NCBI RefSeq assembly: GCF_032118995.1
Contig: NC_092668.1
Coordinates: 14,859,501-14,923,500 of the forward strand
DNA: 64,000 nucleotides
Direction: 5' to 3'
From: Asterias amurensis
Lineage: Eukaryota; Echinodermata; Asteroidea; Forcipulatida; Asteriidae
The position numbers were made by a program, and so were the translations under genes. Positions 23,207-38,200 of this stretch are shown piece after piece. The stretch's first letter is position 1. Every line of letters begins with the position of its first letter. The notes below the pieces were generated by a model. That model had not been told where the DNA came from. It did not search any database and saw only the letters and a program-made list of their open reading frames with translations.

Positions 23207-23657
23207 GACCACTCATCTTGTATACCGCCCTCTAGAGTGATAACTTACATTGTTCAACATGGGAGGGGCGGGGCAGACGCTGGGGCCGAGCAAAGTGGGG
23301 ACTTGATTTACTTGCTAAGTATAATCATAATGCATCATCTGGTTCCAGCAACTACATTGGGCACTTTGGCACTTTCACTTATGAAAACAAGCCAAGCATT
23401 CTTGAATAATTTCACAAAGCCACGAGACCACTCATCTTATATACCGCCCTCTAGTGACAAATTAATGTACAACATGGGACAGGAGGGGCGGGGCAAGGCA
23501 CTGGGGCCGCGCAAAGCGGGAATTGGATTTACTTGCTTTAGACATGGAGGTAAACATGCTTTAAATGTGTCATGTGGTTCCAGCAACTACATTGACACAG
23601 CCAACATACTTTTACTTTATGAAAAAAAGCCAAGCGTTCCTAAATAACTTCACAAAG
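23207..23657. repeat. Two-copy tandem duplication, ~218-bp unit
   Basis: The segment starting GACCACTCATCTTGTATACC at 23207 repeats at 23425. Both copies keep CCGCCCTCTAG, GGAGGGGCGGGGC (an Sp1-type GC box), TGGTTCCAGCAACTACATTG and AAGCCAAGC. The copies differ by substitutions and small indels, so the duplication is not recent. It lies about 0.4-0.9 kb upstream of the presumed SEC31 promoter. Confidence 0.85.
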
Positions 23658-26280
23658 TAAACATAAATTTGTTTGAAAAAGTCTTGTCAACTTTATTTCT
23701 TTATTTATCTTATAGAGAGAAAAGTTGAAAAGAGTGGACTAATTACAATGTCAGTAATAAATCCAAGTTAATTTTTACAGATAAACTTACATGTGTACAT
23801 TTGCCTCCAATATATAACTATTTTAAGCTGAAAGTTCAAACGAAGCAAATGTTCAGGCAAAACTTTGAAAGGTTAATTGAACTTTTAAACGACTATTGGA
23901 CCTAATGGTAGTGGATGGTTGTTTTCTTCATTCAATTAAAACAAATATTTGAATCAGTTCTTATTTTTTTTTTTTACAAGAGACTAATTTGAACTATCCT
24001 CTTGTCATTGGCCATGCTGAGTGGTTTAAAGGTGAAAACATCTACCCTAGACTTAAGTGGTTGGGGGTTTGAATCCCAGCTGAGCAGCCCACAGGAACCT
24101 GAATAGTTCTACACACACCACTTCCAATCTCACTTGTCTCATATACTATGCATCAAATTGTCTAAATATAAATAAATAAACAACATTTTCACCATTACTT
24201 TGTATTCAAAATTAACAAAATGTCAATAATCTATAATTAAAAGAAAGTACACAAATAAATATCGTAAATACTACCTGACAATTAAAAACTCTTTTCCCAG
24301 ACCACTTTGATTCTTCAATCATTTACATCTACAGTTGTGAGAATTGAAAGTTGATCAAACTGCTTCAAAATTGTTTTTCAGCCAATCTTTTGAAGCAATT
24401 GCCTAAAGTTTGAGCTGCATTAGTCAGATCTATGGCTAAAGTTGCTTCAGCCAGACTGGGTCTGAAGTTGTTCAACATGGCTTTCAGCTGTACCAGAATT
24501 TAATTAATCCCATGTTGCACCTTCAGTACACCTTTGATGGTTCCCATACAAGGCTCTAAAGAAGGCGATCACACAATTGAAAAACTATCATAACAAACTT
24601 CTGAATTAAAAACCTTGTGAAAATGTGTTAAATTATTTCATAGCAATACCTATACTGTAAGTGCATTCAACATTCTAATGAGTACACAATTATTTCTTAT
24701 AACAATTCTGATTTCTGGCAATAATATGTTTAATGTTCTTGCAAATGGAATTACTATTGCATAAAATATTTGTAACACACAACTAGTTAACATTTGAAAA
24801 GTAATAACTAATATCTGTAAGAAAAAAACTGTACGAATGATTTTTTTATCAAGGCATTGAATAAACAACTTTGAGAGAAACTTTTTTAATGGGGAAAAAA
24901 TTTAGATCGGGAAGAAAAATCTACAAGAAAAAGAAAAACTTAAAATGACCAACAGGAAAGAGTTTTCTAACTTCAACAACTTGAAGGTGGCTGGAAAAAA
25001 AACCTGCAATTTTTTTGTAGACCTCGAAATTAATTTTAATGGCAGGAAATATTGCTAAGCTAAGCAAGTTTTCAATGAGCAGATATTTGCAGAAACCCAG
25101 TCACAATCACACAGTACATCACATGGTGTTTTAGCTGGTACAAGTTGCTTAGCAAATGTTGTTTCTGCTTACCTAACTAGTCTTTTCATTTTCGCTGCTT
25201 CTTGTGAACTTAATTTTTAGCTCACTAAATCTTGTTTTGAAAAAAAGGTTCAAATTCTTTATCAGCCAAACTGCAGTAGAATTTAAATGTTTTCTTAGTT
25301 TAAGTAAATGCTCACCACAAACATTTCTGCTTCGCATCTTGCGTTACTTTTTCTTAGAAATTGAATTATAACTAATCTACGTACACATTTAGATATCAAA
25401 ATTTTATTTTCATCACTACAAAAGTTCAATAATCAGATATATAATTACCTATATTTCCATATATTTTAATAGTACATGGATTAATAGTAAAGCCAAATAT
25501 TGGACCATGTCATGTTATTCATTTCCAAACAAACCCACTGGCACTTATTAGAGACCAATTCTTCAATATTATTAACTATTTACAAATCATCTTTAGACCC
25601 CAACTTCATGGAGCCACTTCAGCGCAAAACATTGTTACTTACCACAATACAGTTACCAACCTAAATCACATGGTGCATGTACAGTTTCCGACCGGTATCC
25701 TGTTAATTTCTGCTTAGCAATATTTTGTCTTAAGCGGCTCGATGAAATTGTCCCCATTAGCGATAATATTTATTATGTTCTTAAACATTTTTAACACACC
25801 CTGTTTGTGCTTTATAAAACAATTATCTTTGAATCAAATCAATCCATTTTCATTATATGCAGCAAATCAGTTTGAACACTGTTTATAAACTGGTTTATAT
25901 ACAAGTCGCTCCGGCTTTGTACATGCACATGGTTAATGAGAGTAAATCATTGCAGCTGCTGTAGGCATTTGGGTACAAGCCTTTAAGTTTTAACAATGAA
26001 AAAATGGTGATGATATTTGCTTTAGAATGTGCCACAAACTGTGGGTTCGAATCCCACACAGGCTGCCAGAGGTTGTTTACACAGTGCTCAGAGTGCATTA
26101 AGCATATATTCTAGAATGTCGTAAGTTATGGGTTCGAATCCCACTTGGGGCACTTGTGTTGTGTCTTTGATTCAAATTCTTTTGTAGGACCCCGTTAGGG
26201 TAAATCAAGTTAAGTTTTTTAGTTTTCCGATACCTTCATGTTTTCAAATGTTGTTAGTAATGTCTACGAGAAGGGTACAA
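23658..26280. other. No gene identified; intergenic DNA with MCU 3' UTR at its right
   Basis: AT-rich DNA without an exon-like frame. It contains fold-back family B material (25596-25756) and tRNA-like box B remnants (about 24050-24078, 26033-26058 and 26128-26150, each near GGTTCGAATCCCA), which are probably SINE debris. MCU is transcribed leftwards and stops at 26281, so its 3' UTR must occupy part of the right side. Confidence 0.5.
25596..25756. mobile_element. Fold-back repeat family B copy
   Basis: It begins CCCCAACTTCATGGAGC and ends GCTCGATGAAATTGTCCCC, which is its inverted complement. The inner part (GACCGGTATCCTGTTAATTT, CTGCTTAGCAA) matches the copies at 45573-45762 and 62170-62366. 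It is a short non-coding inverted-repeat element present many times in the window. Confidence 0.6.
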
Positions 26281-29200
26281 TCATTCTTCTATCTTCTCTG
26301 CTGGGGGCGGTGTGATTGGGAGGTGAAGGGTCAAGGGGTCGCGTAGTCTTCCAAGATCCATTTCCAGCTGGAAAAAAACCCAATCAAACAAAAGATTACA
26401 ACCAAACCTTTGTAAACAGATCCCCATAGACTGTAGAGGGCAGCAGACTAAGGCCTGTTTATATTGTAAGCAACAATGGCAAAGCATAGTTTCAAAAACT
26501 TTCTAAACTGATCATTAGACAACATAGAGGGCAGCAGACTAAAATCTTTTTTTGTTGTCTGAAACTGGTTTGAGGGTTGTTGACTGATTATTTTTGTTTC
26601 TACTGCCAACAGGTTCAACCAAGTAATAGCAGCATACTAGTTAACATATTTTAACAGTCTACAAATTTTACCTGTGCTATTTGGTCCCTGAGTTGGTTGT
26701 ATTTCTCGATGTCCAATTTTTGTTTCTTGGCAAACCTATGAAAGCTAAGGAGGTGCTGTCGATCTTTTGCGTCTGGATTGGTATACTCCTACAAGAAGAC
26801 AAAGATGAATTTAATAACTCATCTACCCAACAACATACATTTGTAGGAAGAAACTATACATAAATAGTAAACTTGTAGTAAAATAGTAAATGTGTAAATC
26901 TCTTTTGTGTGAGTGTTGCCTCTGAGAAGAGCCAGTGTGGTCTCGACGTTTCAAACAGTATACTCTCATGCTCGTCTCAAAGACGAGCAGAGTCTACTGT
27001 TTGAAACATAGAGACCACACATGCACTTCTCAGAGGCAACACTCACACAAAAGAGATTTTGTGGTCAGCAACTGCATTTGCTCTTTTGATGTCACCCAAA
27101 CTGCATCCTCACAGAGGTTAAAGTATCCAGTTAAGCCTATTACATCAAACCCTTTTCACACTACTCTATTCCCAGGGGTTGCCTCTATGATCCCTTTACC
27201 CCCAGTCTTCCCCTGGTCTACCCTGGCAAATGGGCATACCCCGGGGAATAGCCACCCCTGCTCTGGAGTAGGGGTAGGCAGTAAAACCCTGGGGGTATTC
27301 TTGACCTGTGCAAGATGAACCCCCTGGAATAGGAACACAGTGTGAAAATGGGACGGCGTAACCTGTGATGTAAAAAAAGTACTGCTGCCTCCAAGGGGCT
27401 GTATTCCACAGAGATAAGATATACAGTGTGAAAGGGCTAAATTGTGTGAGTTAAAACTGATCAATGTCTTTGTTGGATTATCAAGATTAGAGAGTTTTGA
27501 CTTACCTGTCTGGTCAGGACAAAGTAACCATACATGAAGATCATTCCACCGTACGTCACAAAGTATGTGATAGGTTCCACAATATCCCAGGAGTATTCCC
27601 ACCACGTCAGTCGAGCTAGGAGTCCAAATTGAAGCCCCATGTAACCCAGTCCGCCCCACACCCACATGTTGGCATTACGGGCGGCTTTCACTTCCAAATC
27701 TAATCTCAGCTGAAATTATAATTGATATAAATGGATTAAAAGCTGCTTTGGTTGGGGGTTTGGGAGTTGGAACATAAAATCTGTTTCAAAGATTCTTCCA
27801 AGAAGTCTAGGAAGCTAGGAGAAGCTTTTGTATAGACCTTTATCATGGGGTGGCCATCTTGGTTTTTCTCCCATTCAAACCAATGAAACCAAAGCGAGGC
27901 TGGAAGGAAAAATACTCTGGTTTCTTTTTGTGAAATGAATATTAGCATCTGTTACTGTTCTTGGATACAGGGAACACGACCAAGAGGGTGAAGGCATGAT
28001 ACAAAGTCTATGGGACACACTGGGCTGTTTTTTATTATCTACTAGAAGGGCCATATTTTGAGTACCTACCTTTTCCATGGGTTCTATTTCTACTTTGAGA
28101 TTCTCCAGTTGTCCTCGTAGATCTTTCTCTTTCTCTAGTTGATGTTGCTCGACGTGAAGAGTAGAATAAAGCTGATAGATCATAGACTTGACATCTGCCA
28201 TCGTTCTCGCATCCTCACTGATTAGTTTTACTGTAGCAATGATAAAAGTCATTCATGTTACAAATTGATTTCCTTTCTCTTTTAATTAAACTTTTTTTAA
28301 AGATGTACTTAAAAATTAAAATAAAGATTACATTCTTTTGGAGCAGGGCCTAATGGTATGTGAAAATGTGAAAGAGGAACGCATTTCTATAGTTTCTCCT
28401 TTTTGCTGCATAGAGGTTTTACCAATTTATTTCACAGGTTAGCAAGAAACACTTTACTTGTGAGTGCGTATCTCACACTACTAAGCATTCTTAGCTTATG
28501 CAGCTAGTGCAGAAAAGTGGTGAACGGTTACTCAGTGCAGAATTCTGTAGTAAGCAGAGTTCTGAGTAAGCAGAATTCTGTAGTAAGAAGAGTTATGAGT
28601 AAGCAGAATTCTGTAGTAAGCAGAGTTATGAGTAAGCAGAATTCTGTAGTAAGCACAATTCCATGGTACCCACTATTACAAAAAAACTGGTGAAGAGACT
28701 GTCGAATTTACTTTCACAAAATATTCTCTTAACACTGCATGGGGCCACACTGTGACACACATTTGAATTGTAACAAAAAAGTAAATATATTTTTGTCCGT
28801 TCTGTATTTCTTCTTCAAATAATCAAATCACAGTTTCAAAAATAATTTCATTATTCCTAAAGAATACATATCTAGCCCTAACATTTTAATAATTGACAGT
28901 TCTTTTATTTGTCAATACTGTCTGATTGCTGAGTCAACATCTGATTTTGATCCCTTGTTATCAAATGCATTTACAGACAAAGACGAAGATGAGTTCAATT
29001 AAAGCGAGCGTTTGCGATCAAAGCAACCCCATCTGTTTTTAACTGCCTTCTGTAGACAGATCCTTTTAGTCTGTGATGGCATGCTGAGATTTAAGTTGGC
29101 GGGACGCCACAGGATTGTACTCACTTAAAGAGAGACTCTAAGGTCAAGAACAGTTTGGAGATGCAATCATTTTCCAATAGATTGTTTTAATATTTTGTTT

Positions 29201-32200
29201 ATGCAAGTCGCCAGACACACAAGGCCTGAAGGCTCTAATTAAATGTGTGGGCTATAATCTATTTTTTTCCAGGCGCCTTTGACATCTACTCCTGGGACTG
29301 AAACAGGGTTACCCCCTTTACAGTCCATACAAATATAGGCTTGGATATCATCCATCAGAAGCCTGGGTAGTAGAGCCGAAAGCACTACCTCCCCAACTTT
29401 ACGAAGCAATCGCGGTTAAGTGTCTTGCTTAAGGACACAAGTGTCAAGACCAGGACTCGAACCCACACTCTGCTGATCAAACACCAATTTATAATTACGA
29501 ATACTTGTAGTAAATAAACCAAAGTTTTTGTGAGAGAGATTGGTTGTTGCCAGCTTGGTGTTTATATCCCCTTGTGGGAGTTTGCGGAGTTCCCTTGATG
29601 GGAAGATCATTCAGACAAACAAACAAACTACAAAGACAATGGAACCCGTTAGTGACTGATAGTCTTACTCTATGCTCCTAATAATTATTATTATTATTAT
29701 TATTATTATTACTGGTTTATTGTAAAACATCTGCTTGTCGCAGTCCAGAGACTGATTTAAAATACAGATTTACATTTTTATATACAAAATTTAAAAAGCA
29801 CAGGAGAAAATTTATACACAAGAAACATTGAAAATTTAAAAGCACTGAAAAACTAATAGAGCTTTCCAAACACCAATGATGCATCCCACCTTTAAATCCC
29901 CAGATCCAACGTCTCTAATTGTATTTCCATGTATTAGCGAACTACCCAGGGAATAATGTTATTGGACGGACCATAGAGCAAGGAACGACTTGGGGTGCTT
30001 CAGAGTAAATGAAGCATATTGTAATGTAGTTTTTGGAGCTTGTTTTTTCAGGGATTTCTACTGACATGGCTGAGCTCCTAATTCAAATGATGCCCCCTGG
30101 GCCTGAAATTTCATCTTTGAAGGGGCATGGCTAATTTGTTTTACAGAGGGCAGCACTTCTGGGCAATCTGAAGTGTTTGGGAGTATTTTGAAAGGGCACT
30201 AAGGCCAATACATGTAGATGATCAAAGGTGAACTATACAACGGGGGCTAACAATCAAGCGAGGTTTTTCTGTGCTTTCCTAATACATGATTACTTTATGT
30301 TTTAAGAAGTTAAGCCATGTGAAATTTGCTTTGAATATTAAGTACATGTTGTTTAAGTTATTTTAGACTTGAGTCAGTTTACTGTAGTTTATAGCCCCTT
30401 TCACACAAGAGCAATTTAGCAAGTGTCCCCTGCTAAGTTGTAGCATGGTTGTAACATTTTACAAAATGTACCTCCTGTGAAAGGACAACTGCGCTGTACT
30501 GTCATCCATTGATCATGCTTATATTGATTGCCGGACGGAGCATGCTTATTCTCCTCACAACAGACACGTTTTCATCTTGTTTAGCTTTTAGCATTCCTTT
30601 TTGGTTATCAGCAGTGGACAGTAAAGCTGATGGATTGTAATGTTAGCCAAAGGCTTCAGGACTGGAAAACACAATACAGAATCAAATTTTAAAGGTTCAT
30701 TTTCTGGCTTGGATGAGGAGATGGTCAATGGTATAACTGAAAGAAAACAAAACAAAGACAAACAAAAAACTTCGGAACAAAAACAATTCATGAGATGAAA
30801 ACTATACACTATTGTACTTCAAATTGAATTGACCCACAAGGTTAAAAACTACCCACAACTTGAGGAAGATTGTTAAGTGCATTTCATCAATGCACTATTG
30901 CCAGAGAAATAATTACATGACCTTGTATCTTACAATCTAACAAAATAAAATAAAATTTAATGGTGGTGGAGTGACATGGCCGAGCATTCTACAGCAGGCG
31001 ACTTAAGTATATATATATTACACAGAATATAGGAATTTTTTTAGCAGCCTATAGCAGACTGTTTATCATGGTAGGGAGAAACTATGGATAATGCGCCTCC
31101 AGACTATTTAACCTCTTGCTCTGAACATCCAAGAAGGAAATGATTACCGGTCATAATTCCCTCTGGCTTATTTAGTTATTCTTCCTCTTCCTTTAATGGA
31201 TGTTGTTCAGCTTCTTAAACCATCTCCTTTCGTTTCCCCCTTTGTCTCATTGTTCATTGTTCAACCTTTATTTGTCTGTCTGTGTTCTTCCTTTCCCTCA
31301 AGTTGCATTTATTTCCTCTTCACTGCTTTTATTACACCAATCTACCTGTTTATAGATGTTGTGGTGTCATTTAGCATTCAAGAAAGCTAGGGTCAAAACG
31401 TCAGGCCATTAACTATTGAATTAGACAGTACAGTAATAGACCAGGAGGGAAACTGATTGGTGTAGTAGACAGCCAACGTTAGAGTGATTTCTTGCTCCAT
31501 GGTTGATAATAAGGGCAAGAGTGCCAGCAAATTATTCCAGAGCCATTGTCATTTTCTCTATAGAGTTCACCTGGAAATTAAGTTGAATTAGATGTAATTC
31601 TGAAGAATTTTGCCAATTCAAATCTACAAACAACAAAACATCGCCCTGGAGGCCTTAATATTCCCAGACCCAGAAAAAAACCTAAAGATATGCTTGCAGA
31701 AAAGCTGTGAATCAAACTGGTTTGCTTGACATCCAAGAAATGTTTCTTAATTAAATTGAATTTATGTCCAATGCTGTCTAGAGAAACAAGCAAAAGCTCC
31801 CTGACCTACAAGACGCCTCCCTCTCTTCCCTTTCCTGAGAATAAAACCACCAAGAGGCCCAACCTGACGGAACTCAACAATCCAGATGACGGCAAACACC
31901 TGACTGTTGGCTCAGTCGATAAAATAATCATCATCGTGTCCAGAAAAAAATATTGGCAGGCGTGAATTCATGCGGGAGTAATATTTTTCTTGTGAGCGGG
32001 TGCCAGCCGAAGTAGGGAGATAAGGTAGCACCTTCATAAAAATGAGTTTTAAAGGGAGATTGTCAGCTTTTTTTATAAGGAGGTTGCAAAGTGATTTAGG
32101 TGTTTGTATTGGGATTCAATCCCTTACCAAGTTGTAATTAAAATTCTGCAAAGAATTCCGCAAAGTCGGGAATGGCAAGCAGCTCTGAATGATTTGATAA

Positions 32201-35200
32201 CAAACTAAAACAATAATCATAAAATAAATTTCAACAGGCCAGAATACAATCCCGAGAGTATTAGAGCCACACCTAATCCTTAGAATCTACAGCGCTCATG
32301 GGGAGGATTAGTGAAGATTAAGCTTGTCTGGATTAAGCCGCTTAAACTCTCTGTTCAATTAAATTCAAAAAATGTCAGTGAGAAATATTTTAATTTCCCG
32401 GAATACAGGTAGAGAAATAGATACCTTAAGAACTATAGTCAACTTTTTTTTTTACCCACTTGTAATTTTTGATTTTAATATTTGATTTAAGTATCTGTTA
32501 ACTCAACTTTTTCCAAACAATCAAATATTCTGGTAAAACAATATCCCGTTTTATTTGTTTTTTCACTTAAACGTAACAACGGAATTAAATGAAACTATCA
32601 TATGTTGGTTGTAATGGTGTGTTCAGTATACACTAAAGGATGAACATGTTAAGATGCAGTATCCCTTTAAGCTGTTTTGGGTCTCACTTTGTCGTAACCT
32701 CAAACCTTATTGATAGATCTTGAAGAGGGGAAGGACTGATGTCTGTACTGATGGGTTTCTCAGGACTCTCCCCAATGCAATAACCCGTAAGTGGCGTGCA
32801 CGTCATGCTAATCAGTCTTCAAGTCGAAGTCTCTTCTAGGAACAACCCCCAAGATCGCTTCCCCTCTGACTACCCATCCCTCACACAATAATATTGATTG
32901 CTGAACGATATGTTCATCTTACTCCATGTGCTCTGATAATAGCACCAGGCTGACGCTGGTACACATTTCTGCTGATCAGAATTTTTCTTTGCTTGGGAAA
33001 TTTCTGTGCCAAATAGCAATAAATTAAATTGGGCTTAATCTTCTAATGGCAGTCAACTTTAATGCAATCTATCCGGGCACCTTGAAAATAAATTAGCGAC
33101 AATAAATAAATTAATAAATAATTATACATATATATGTAAATAATGTAGTAAAAAAAATACATGATGATAATAATAACAACATTTATAGAGCACTAAAAAA
33201 AAAAACCAAAACACAACAAAAAAACCAAAACACACACTTTTCTTGAGTGTTGTTTAGTACTTTATGCAGATCAAAGGGCTCCCTATATACACAATGAGAA
33301 AGACATCTCATTTCTCATATCATCAGGAGCCAGACTAAACTTTCCTCTGAGCCTCATTATGGTTACATTGGGTTACATACTGTAGCAAGATGGCTTCAAT
33401 ATTAAATTAGAAGAGTCTGTAGGTTTCTTACCTAACTCTGGAGGATCAACCCTGAAGGAATCATCGTTGATTGTTAACGTGAATGGATTTCTCATCAGAA
33501 CGTCGATGCTTGTAGATTTAGCAATCTTCACTCCTTCTACAAGACACAAAAAGCAAATGTTTAATTAGAATCTATATGCCAGACTGGCTAAAGTACTAAA
33601 GCAACATAAGTGGATGTAGGTCACATCAGAGGCTGTTAGTAAACCTTATAAGCATTTAAGTACAAGCCATTTCCAGCCCTGCTATGGGCTTTTTGGTACA
33701 AGTCAAATAACTGATCAGTTTTTTTTTGTGGCTAATAACTAATAAGCAGCTCTATGAAAATTGGCCCCAAACTGAATGCAGTTCAATGTTCTGGCTCTGC
33801 ATACTGTTGAATTATTGACCTATAGCACCTAGAGAATGTGGTCCCTTCTCTATGAATTGATAGAACTATGTTCTTAAAAGGGCACCGTAAGCGCAGAATT
33901 CCGCAGAAAACATAGTCATGAAGTTAGACCCAGATTATGCATTTTTCATCTGTTTCTCTGAAGTAAAGTTTTTAACTTAAAAAAATGAGTGAAAAAAAAC
34001 CACCAAAAAAACTGAGTGTTACATAGCAAATTATTCAATGTTAATTCACTCTTTGCCATTGTGACTACAACTTCATAAATATACCAAGAACAAGTAACTA
34101 AAATACACAGGACATAGTACAATCACAATTAGTTAACCATTCGAAAATAAAACAGCGTCTTACATTCCAAACAAATATTTACCCACTCTCTGTACTTCGT
34201 TTGTTTTAGCGGACATGTCACCCTAATATAGGACTGACATTTAAGGTGAGACAACTACAATTCCCTTGTGATGAACCGTTCTTCATTGACTATTTGCATG
34301 AGTCATAACTCACAGCTGGGAATCATATAATACAAACAGTGAGCCTGTGGCATGCACTTTGTCGTTTTATTAGAGGCAAACTACAGTGTTGGCCATAAAT
34401 AAAGGAAGATTCAATCCTCACTGGTTTAAAGTTCACGGCAGAACTTATCCTCCAGAGAATTATCCCAATCTGAAAAACTGTCAGAGTTGAGGAAAATGTA
34501 ATTATTTGAAATTATTTGGCTTGCAGCAGTAGAAATGAGCAGGAATATTGATAACATGATAAAACATGGATGAAACATTAAACCGCTCTTCGTAATTTCA
34601 CCTGGGAAAAATGTGTAAATTGTCAAAGACCACGATCTGCACTTTGTGTTCTGACCCAAACATTATGAAAAAACAAACCTGTTAAAATAAAAACCCTTAA
34701 ACCAATGTGTGATAAGCACCGAGTACTCGCTGCTTTCTTGGTCCTAAGGAGAGAAATATGTATGCTACTCAGGTGGGATTCAACCCTCCAAGACCTGCCG
34801 CAGTCTTAACCAAAGTGTGGATATTTCTAATTGTATAATTAGTAACAAAACAAAAGAGATGTAGGGGGATATTGTGCGGTCGGAATCAGTCTTAAATAGC
34901 AGAGAGATTTTCAACCAAATGTGTACAACTTTGAGGCAACAAATTGCACTGCATGCCAAAGAGGGTACTCAGTACCAAACAGGAGGCACAATGTTCCCTC
35001 ATATTGCCAACCAGAGGTGTTAAAGCGCATTATGTGTGATTTACCTTCATTGGAAAGATCTATTGCGTTGTGTGTGACAGCCCCCAAAATCATCAGAATT
35101 TGTGTCATTCAGTTGGAGCATAAAGCTAATAATGTAAATTTATGCGTAAATTGAGGCAACAGTATCGACTTGTACAGCCAGACCGGTCAATATCAGCCAC

Positions 35201-38200
35201 TATTGGTTTTGAATGACAGAAGAGCTCCGCTAGCTGACAATTGGATAACATGTGGTAATTTATTATTGCATAGTACACTGTAGTTTAATACAATTGTGCA
35301 TCCGTGCACAACCTCTGCAACTAAATGGTTTCAAATGGTTGATAGGTTTTAAAAATGTTACAAGTATGAAGGTTAACACATGGGATTTGGGGCATGGTGA
35401 GGTACACTGCAGCAACAGTTTGTGTATCTATTTGCTGGGTAGATTTAGAGAACTTGTCTTGCCTTTTTCTATTGCCGTAAAAATAAGTTAACGAAGACTC
35501 CACATCTTGTTGCTGATGTTGTTGATAAAAAAAGGACCTTTATGATATAAATGTCATCAAACATTGTGCGTACCTTCGTTGTATATTCCTGCCCAATCCA
35601 CTCCCCCATCTTCAGCTTTAACATGGTTGATGAAGTCGCCGACTGTCTCTGTTACGGGTTTCAGGGTAAACTGGCAGCGTTCTCGTCTTGAGGGCAGAGG
35701 TACGAGTAGGACAGGGAGACCATTCTGGTACTCACACTGCACGCCTGTAGGGAATAACAAACAAATAAACAAATAAACAAATAGACAAACAGTAAGTCAA
35801 AGTATTGATGCACACATATTTAAAAATACTCAATTCTTAAAATATTTGTAGGTGTTTTTTGACAGTCCTAAAATATCTTTGAATAGAATTGCAACAGGCT
35901 CTTCTTAAAACAAGTTTTCTCTGTCTTGAGAAAATCGGTCATAGAATATCATCTTTAAATGAGAAACACTAAGTCATTTTGCAACAGGCTCTTCTATTTA
36001 AATACTCGGAAAGTTATGAATATATTTTAAGGGGCACAAAGGCCAAGACAAGTGGTGTAGCTTTAAAAAGATCGTTGATCACTTTACGCTCATGAACGCC
36101 TATCACACGATGGATCAAAGAAAGTATGTGATGTGTGGCATGGTTAAATATCCTAAGAAAAATACATGCCCTGTCAAAAGTAAACACTTACAGGAACTAC
36201 AGTAAACCTATGTACACGGCACTACTAATTGCTTTTACATGTTTGTTTTAAGATGAACTGGCAGGATTTGGCAAGACACTAGCACAGTAGTACAATGTAC
36301 ACAATGTAGGCATTGGCTTTTAAGTGGCTTACTTAGTTCACGCCTGAAACAACACAACAGATTTATGAGGATTTGAGATGGTTTTTTTTTTAACCAGATT
36401 GATCCTAGACTTCGCTAAATTGCTCCAGTACCACTCACATTACTTGTACATCAATCACACAAATTTTGTTTGTGGAATATTGTTGTTGAAAATAAAATGA
36501 CTTTATGAAAGAAACAGCAGGCAGTTTCAGTTAATATCAGCCGCTAGTTGGCACACAGTCGTTGTGCCAACTTGCTCATGACCAACAATGCTCATGACAC
36601 AGGCTAAACAAAATATTTCCTACTATAGATGTTAAATTTGCAATCAGGGATAAAGAATATTAATTTAGGTTTAACCCTTTCACCATGTACACTAATGTGT
36701 GTTAACACTGTTGTACACATCACTGTAAGGCAAAAACAGAAATTAATATATTCTTTACCCTGATGTTCAATTCTGATATCAAAAGATTTAGATCAGACCG
36801 TATTAAACTGATTATTTAGCCTATCATGTTGAGAACCAATTAATTATAAATCCAATACAAGGAAATCCACTGACAAACTGGACATGTTGACACAAGTGTC
36901 ATGTTACCATGGCGACTGTAATCAGTACAAATAGGGCAGACCAAGATAAGCAAGTATGTCTATTTTTTTTACAAATTGTTCTGCTTTAGAAACTACAGAG
37001 TTTGTTTTACAGCAAGTTCATTTTGAAAATTTTGTGTGGTTTAAAGGACAATTAAACAAAAAAAGTGTACAACATATTTAATATTTTAAAAATGAAACAA
37101 ATTAGTGAAAACCTCCAGACTTAATTTTTTTTTATATTGCACACACAGACCCTTGTCATTCAATAGTTTGCCAGTTATGTATTGCACTTCCCCGCCTGTT
37201 TGTTCAAACACGGCAATGTCATATCATTGCAAACTTGTGAAAATACATTCGCCAACAATGCACTCTTATGCTCCAATATTTGTATAATAATTGCTCCACG
37301 TTTAGAAAGAGGTTTATGGCAGTTAAACATGAAAAGCTAACGTGCATACTCTTGAAAGATTTTTTTTTTAAAACACGGAGGCTACGGAGGAGGCAATTTG
37401 CCTCAACGATGCTGGCTATTGGATTGCCTTGATGCCCTAAGCAGAATTTGACCTTTTTGCTGATAGATGTACATGTGCCTTTCACTCATGGGCAACTCAG
37501 TACATGGCCCTTATAGGCCTGTAAATGCTCCCCACAAACCCAATTAAATTACTGCTTAATCGCAAGCTTTGTCAAATTCCCTTACCCAACATAGAAATAA
37601 AACACTTGCTTTTCAAACGGGTGAAAAAAAAAAGAGCCAGACTTATTACAAATTCTTAAAAGCTTCAATTTATTTCCGGGGACTTGTAGATGATTGACAT
37701 TTTGCTTGAGGCAGACCGATATGGAAATTATGAGTATGTGATTAAATTTAAAGGAAGCACTGCCAGAAATTGCAGTGTTCTGGATGCTTACAATTATGTA
37801 AGCGTTGTCCTTTCCCTATGATGTAAGTGTGTCAAGGATGTCTGCAAGCTCCTTTTGAAGCCAAGGTTTTTAACTTGTTTGTTCTTCACTCCAACACATT
37901 TTCTCTACCCACATTCAAGTGAGGTGACAGTAGGTCACGTCATCTCTTGCCCATTTCAAGGCAGAATTCAAACAGGAATACCCAAATGTTGCTTTGTATC
38001 GAGTCAGATTTTTTTTAACATGATTTTTTTTTTTAAAGGTTTCAGATACTAATTTTACAGAATGCTCAATACCATTGCTATTTTTAAAACAAGTCAGGCT
38101 TTTGGAAAAAAAAAAAAAAACAATTTCTGTTTTGGGTCCTCAAAGGCAGTGGACACTATTGATAATTAATCAAAATAAATATTAGCATAAAACCTTTCTT

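Noticed and set aside
26033-26150. Possible tRNA genes with GTTCGAATCCCA motifs
   Set aside because: Only T-arm-like halves are present; no complete cloverleaf could be drawn. SINE debris is more likely.
27156-27665. 169-codon minus-strand frame
   Set aside because: Only its first part overlaps MCU exon 6, in a different frame from the coding one; the rest runs through an intron.
27506-27709. Assignment of the uniporter gene to MCUB instead of MCU
   Set aside because: The Arg and Glu that are changed in MCUB before the filter are both kept here (RLTWWEYSW).
36541-36625. Short repeated words (GTTGTGCCAACTTGCTCATG) suggesting a minisatellite
   Set aside because: Only a local two-fold similarity; no sustained period.
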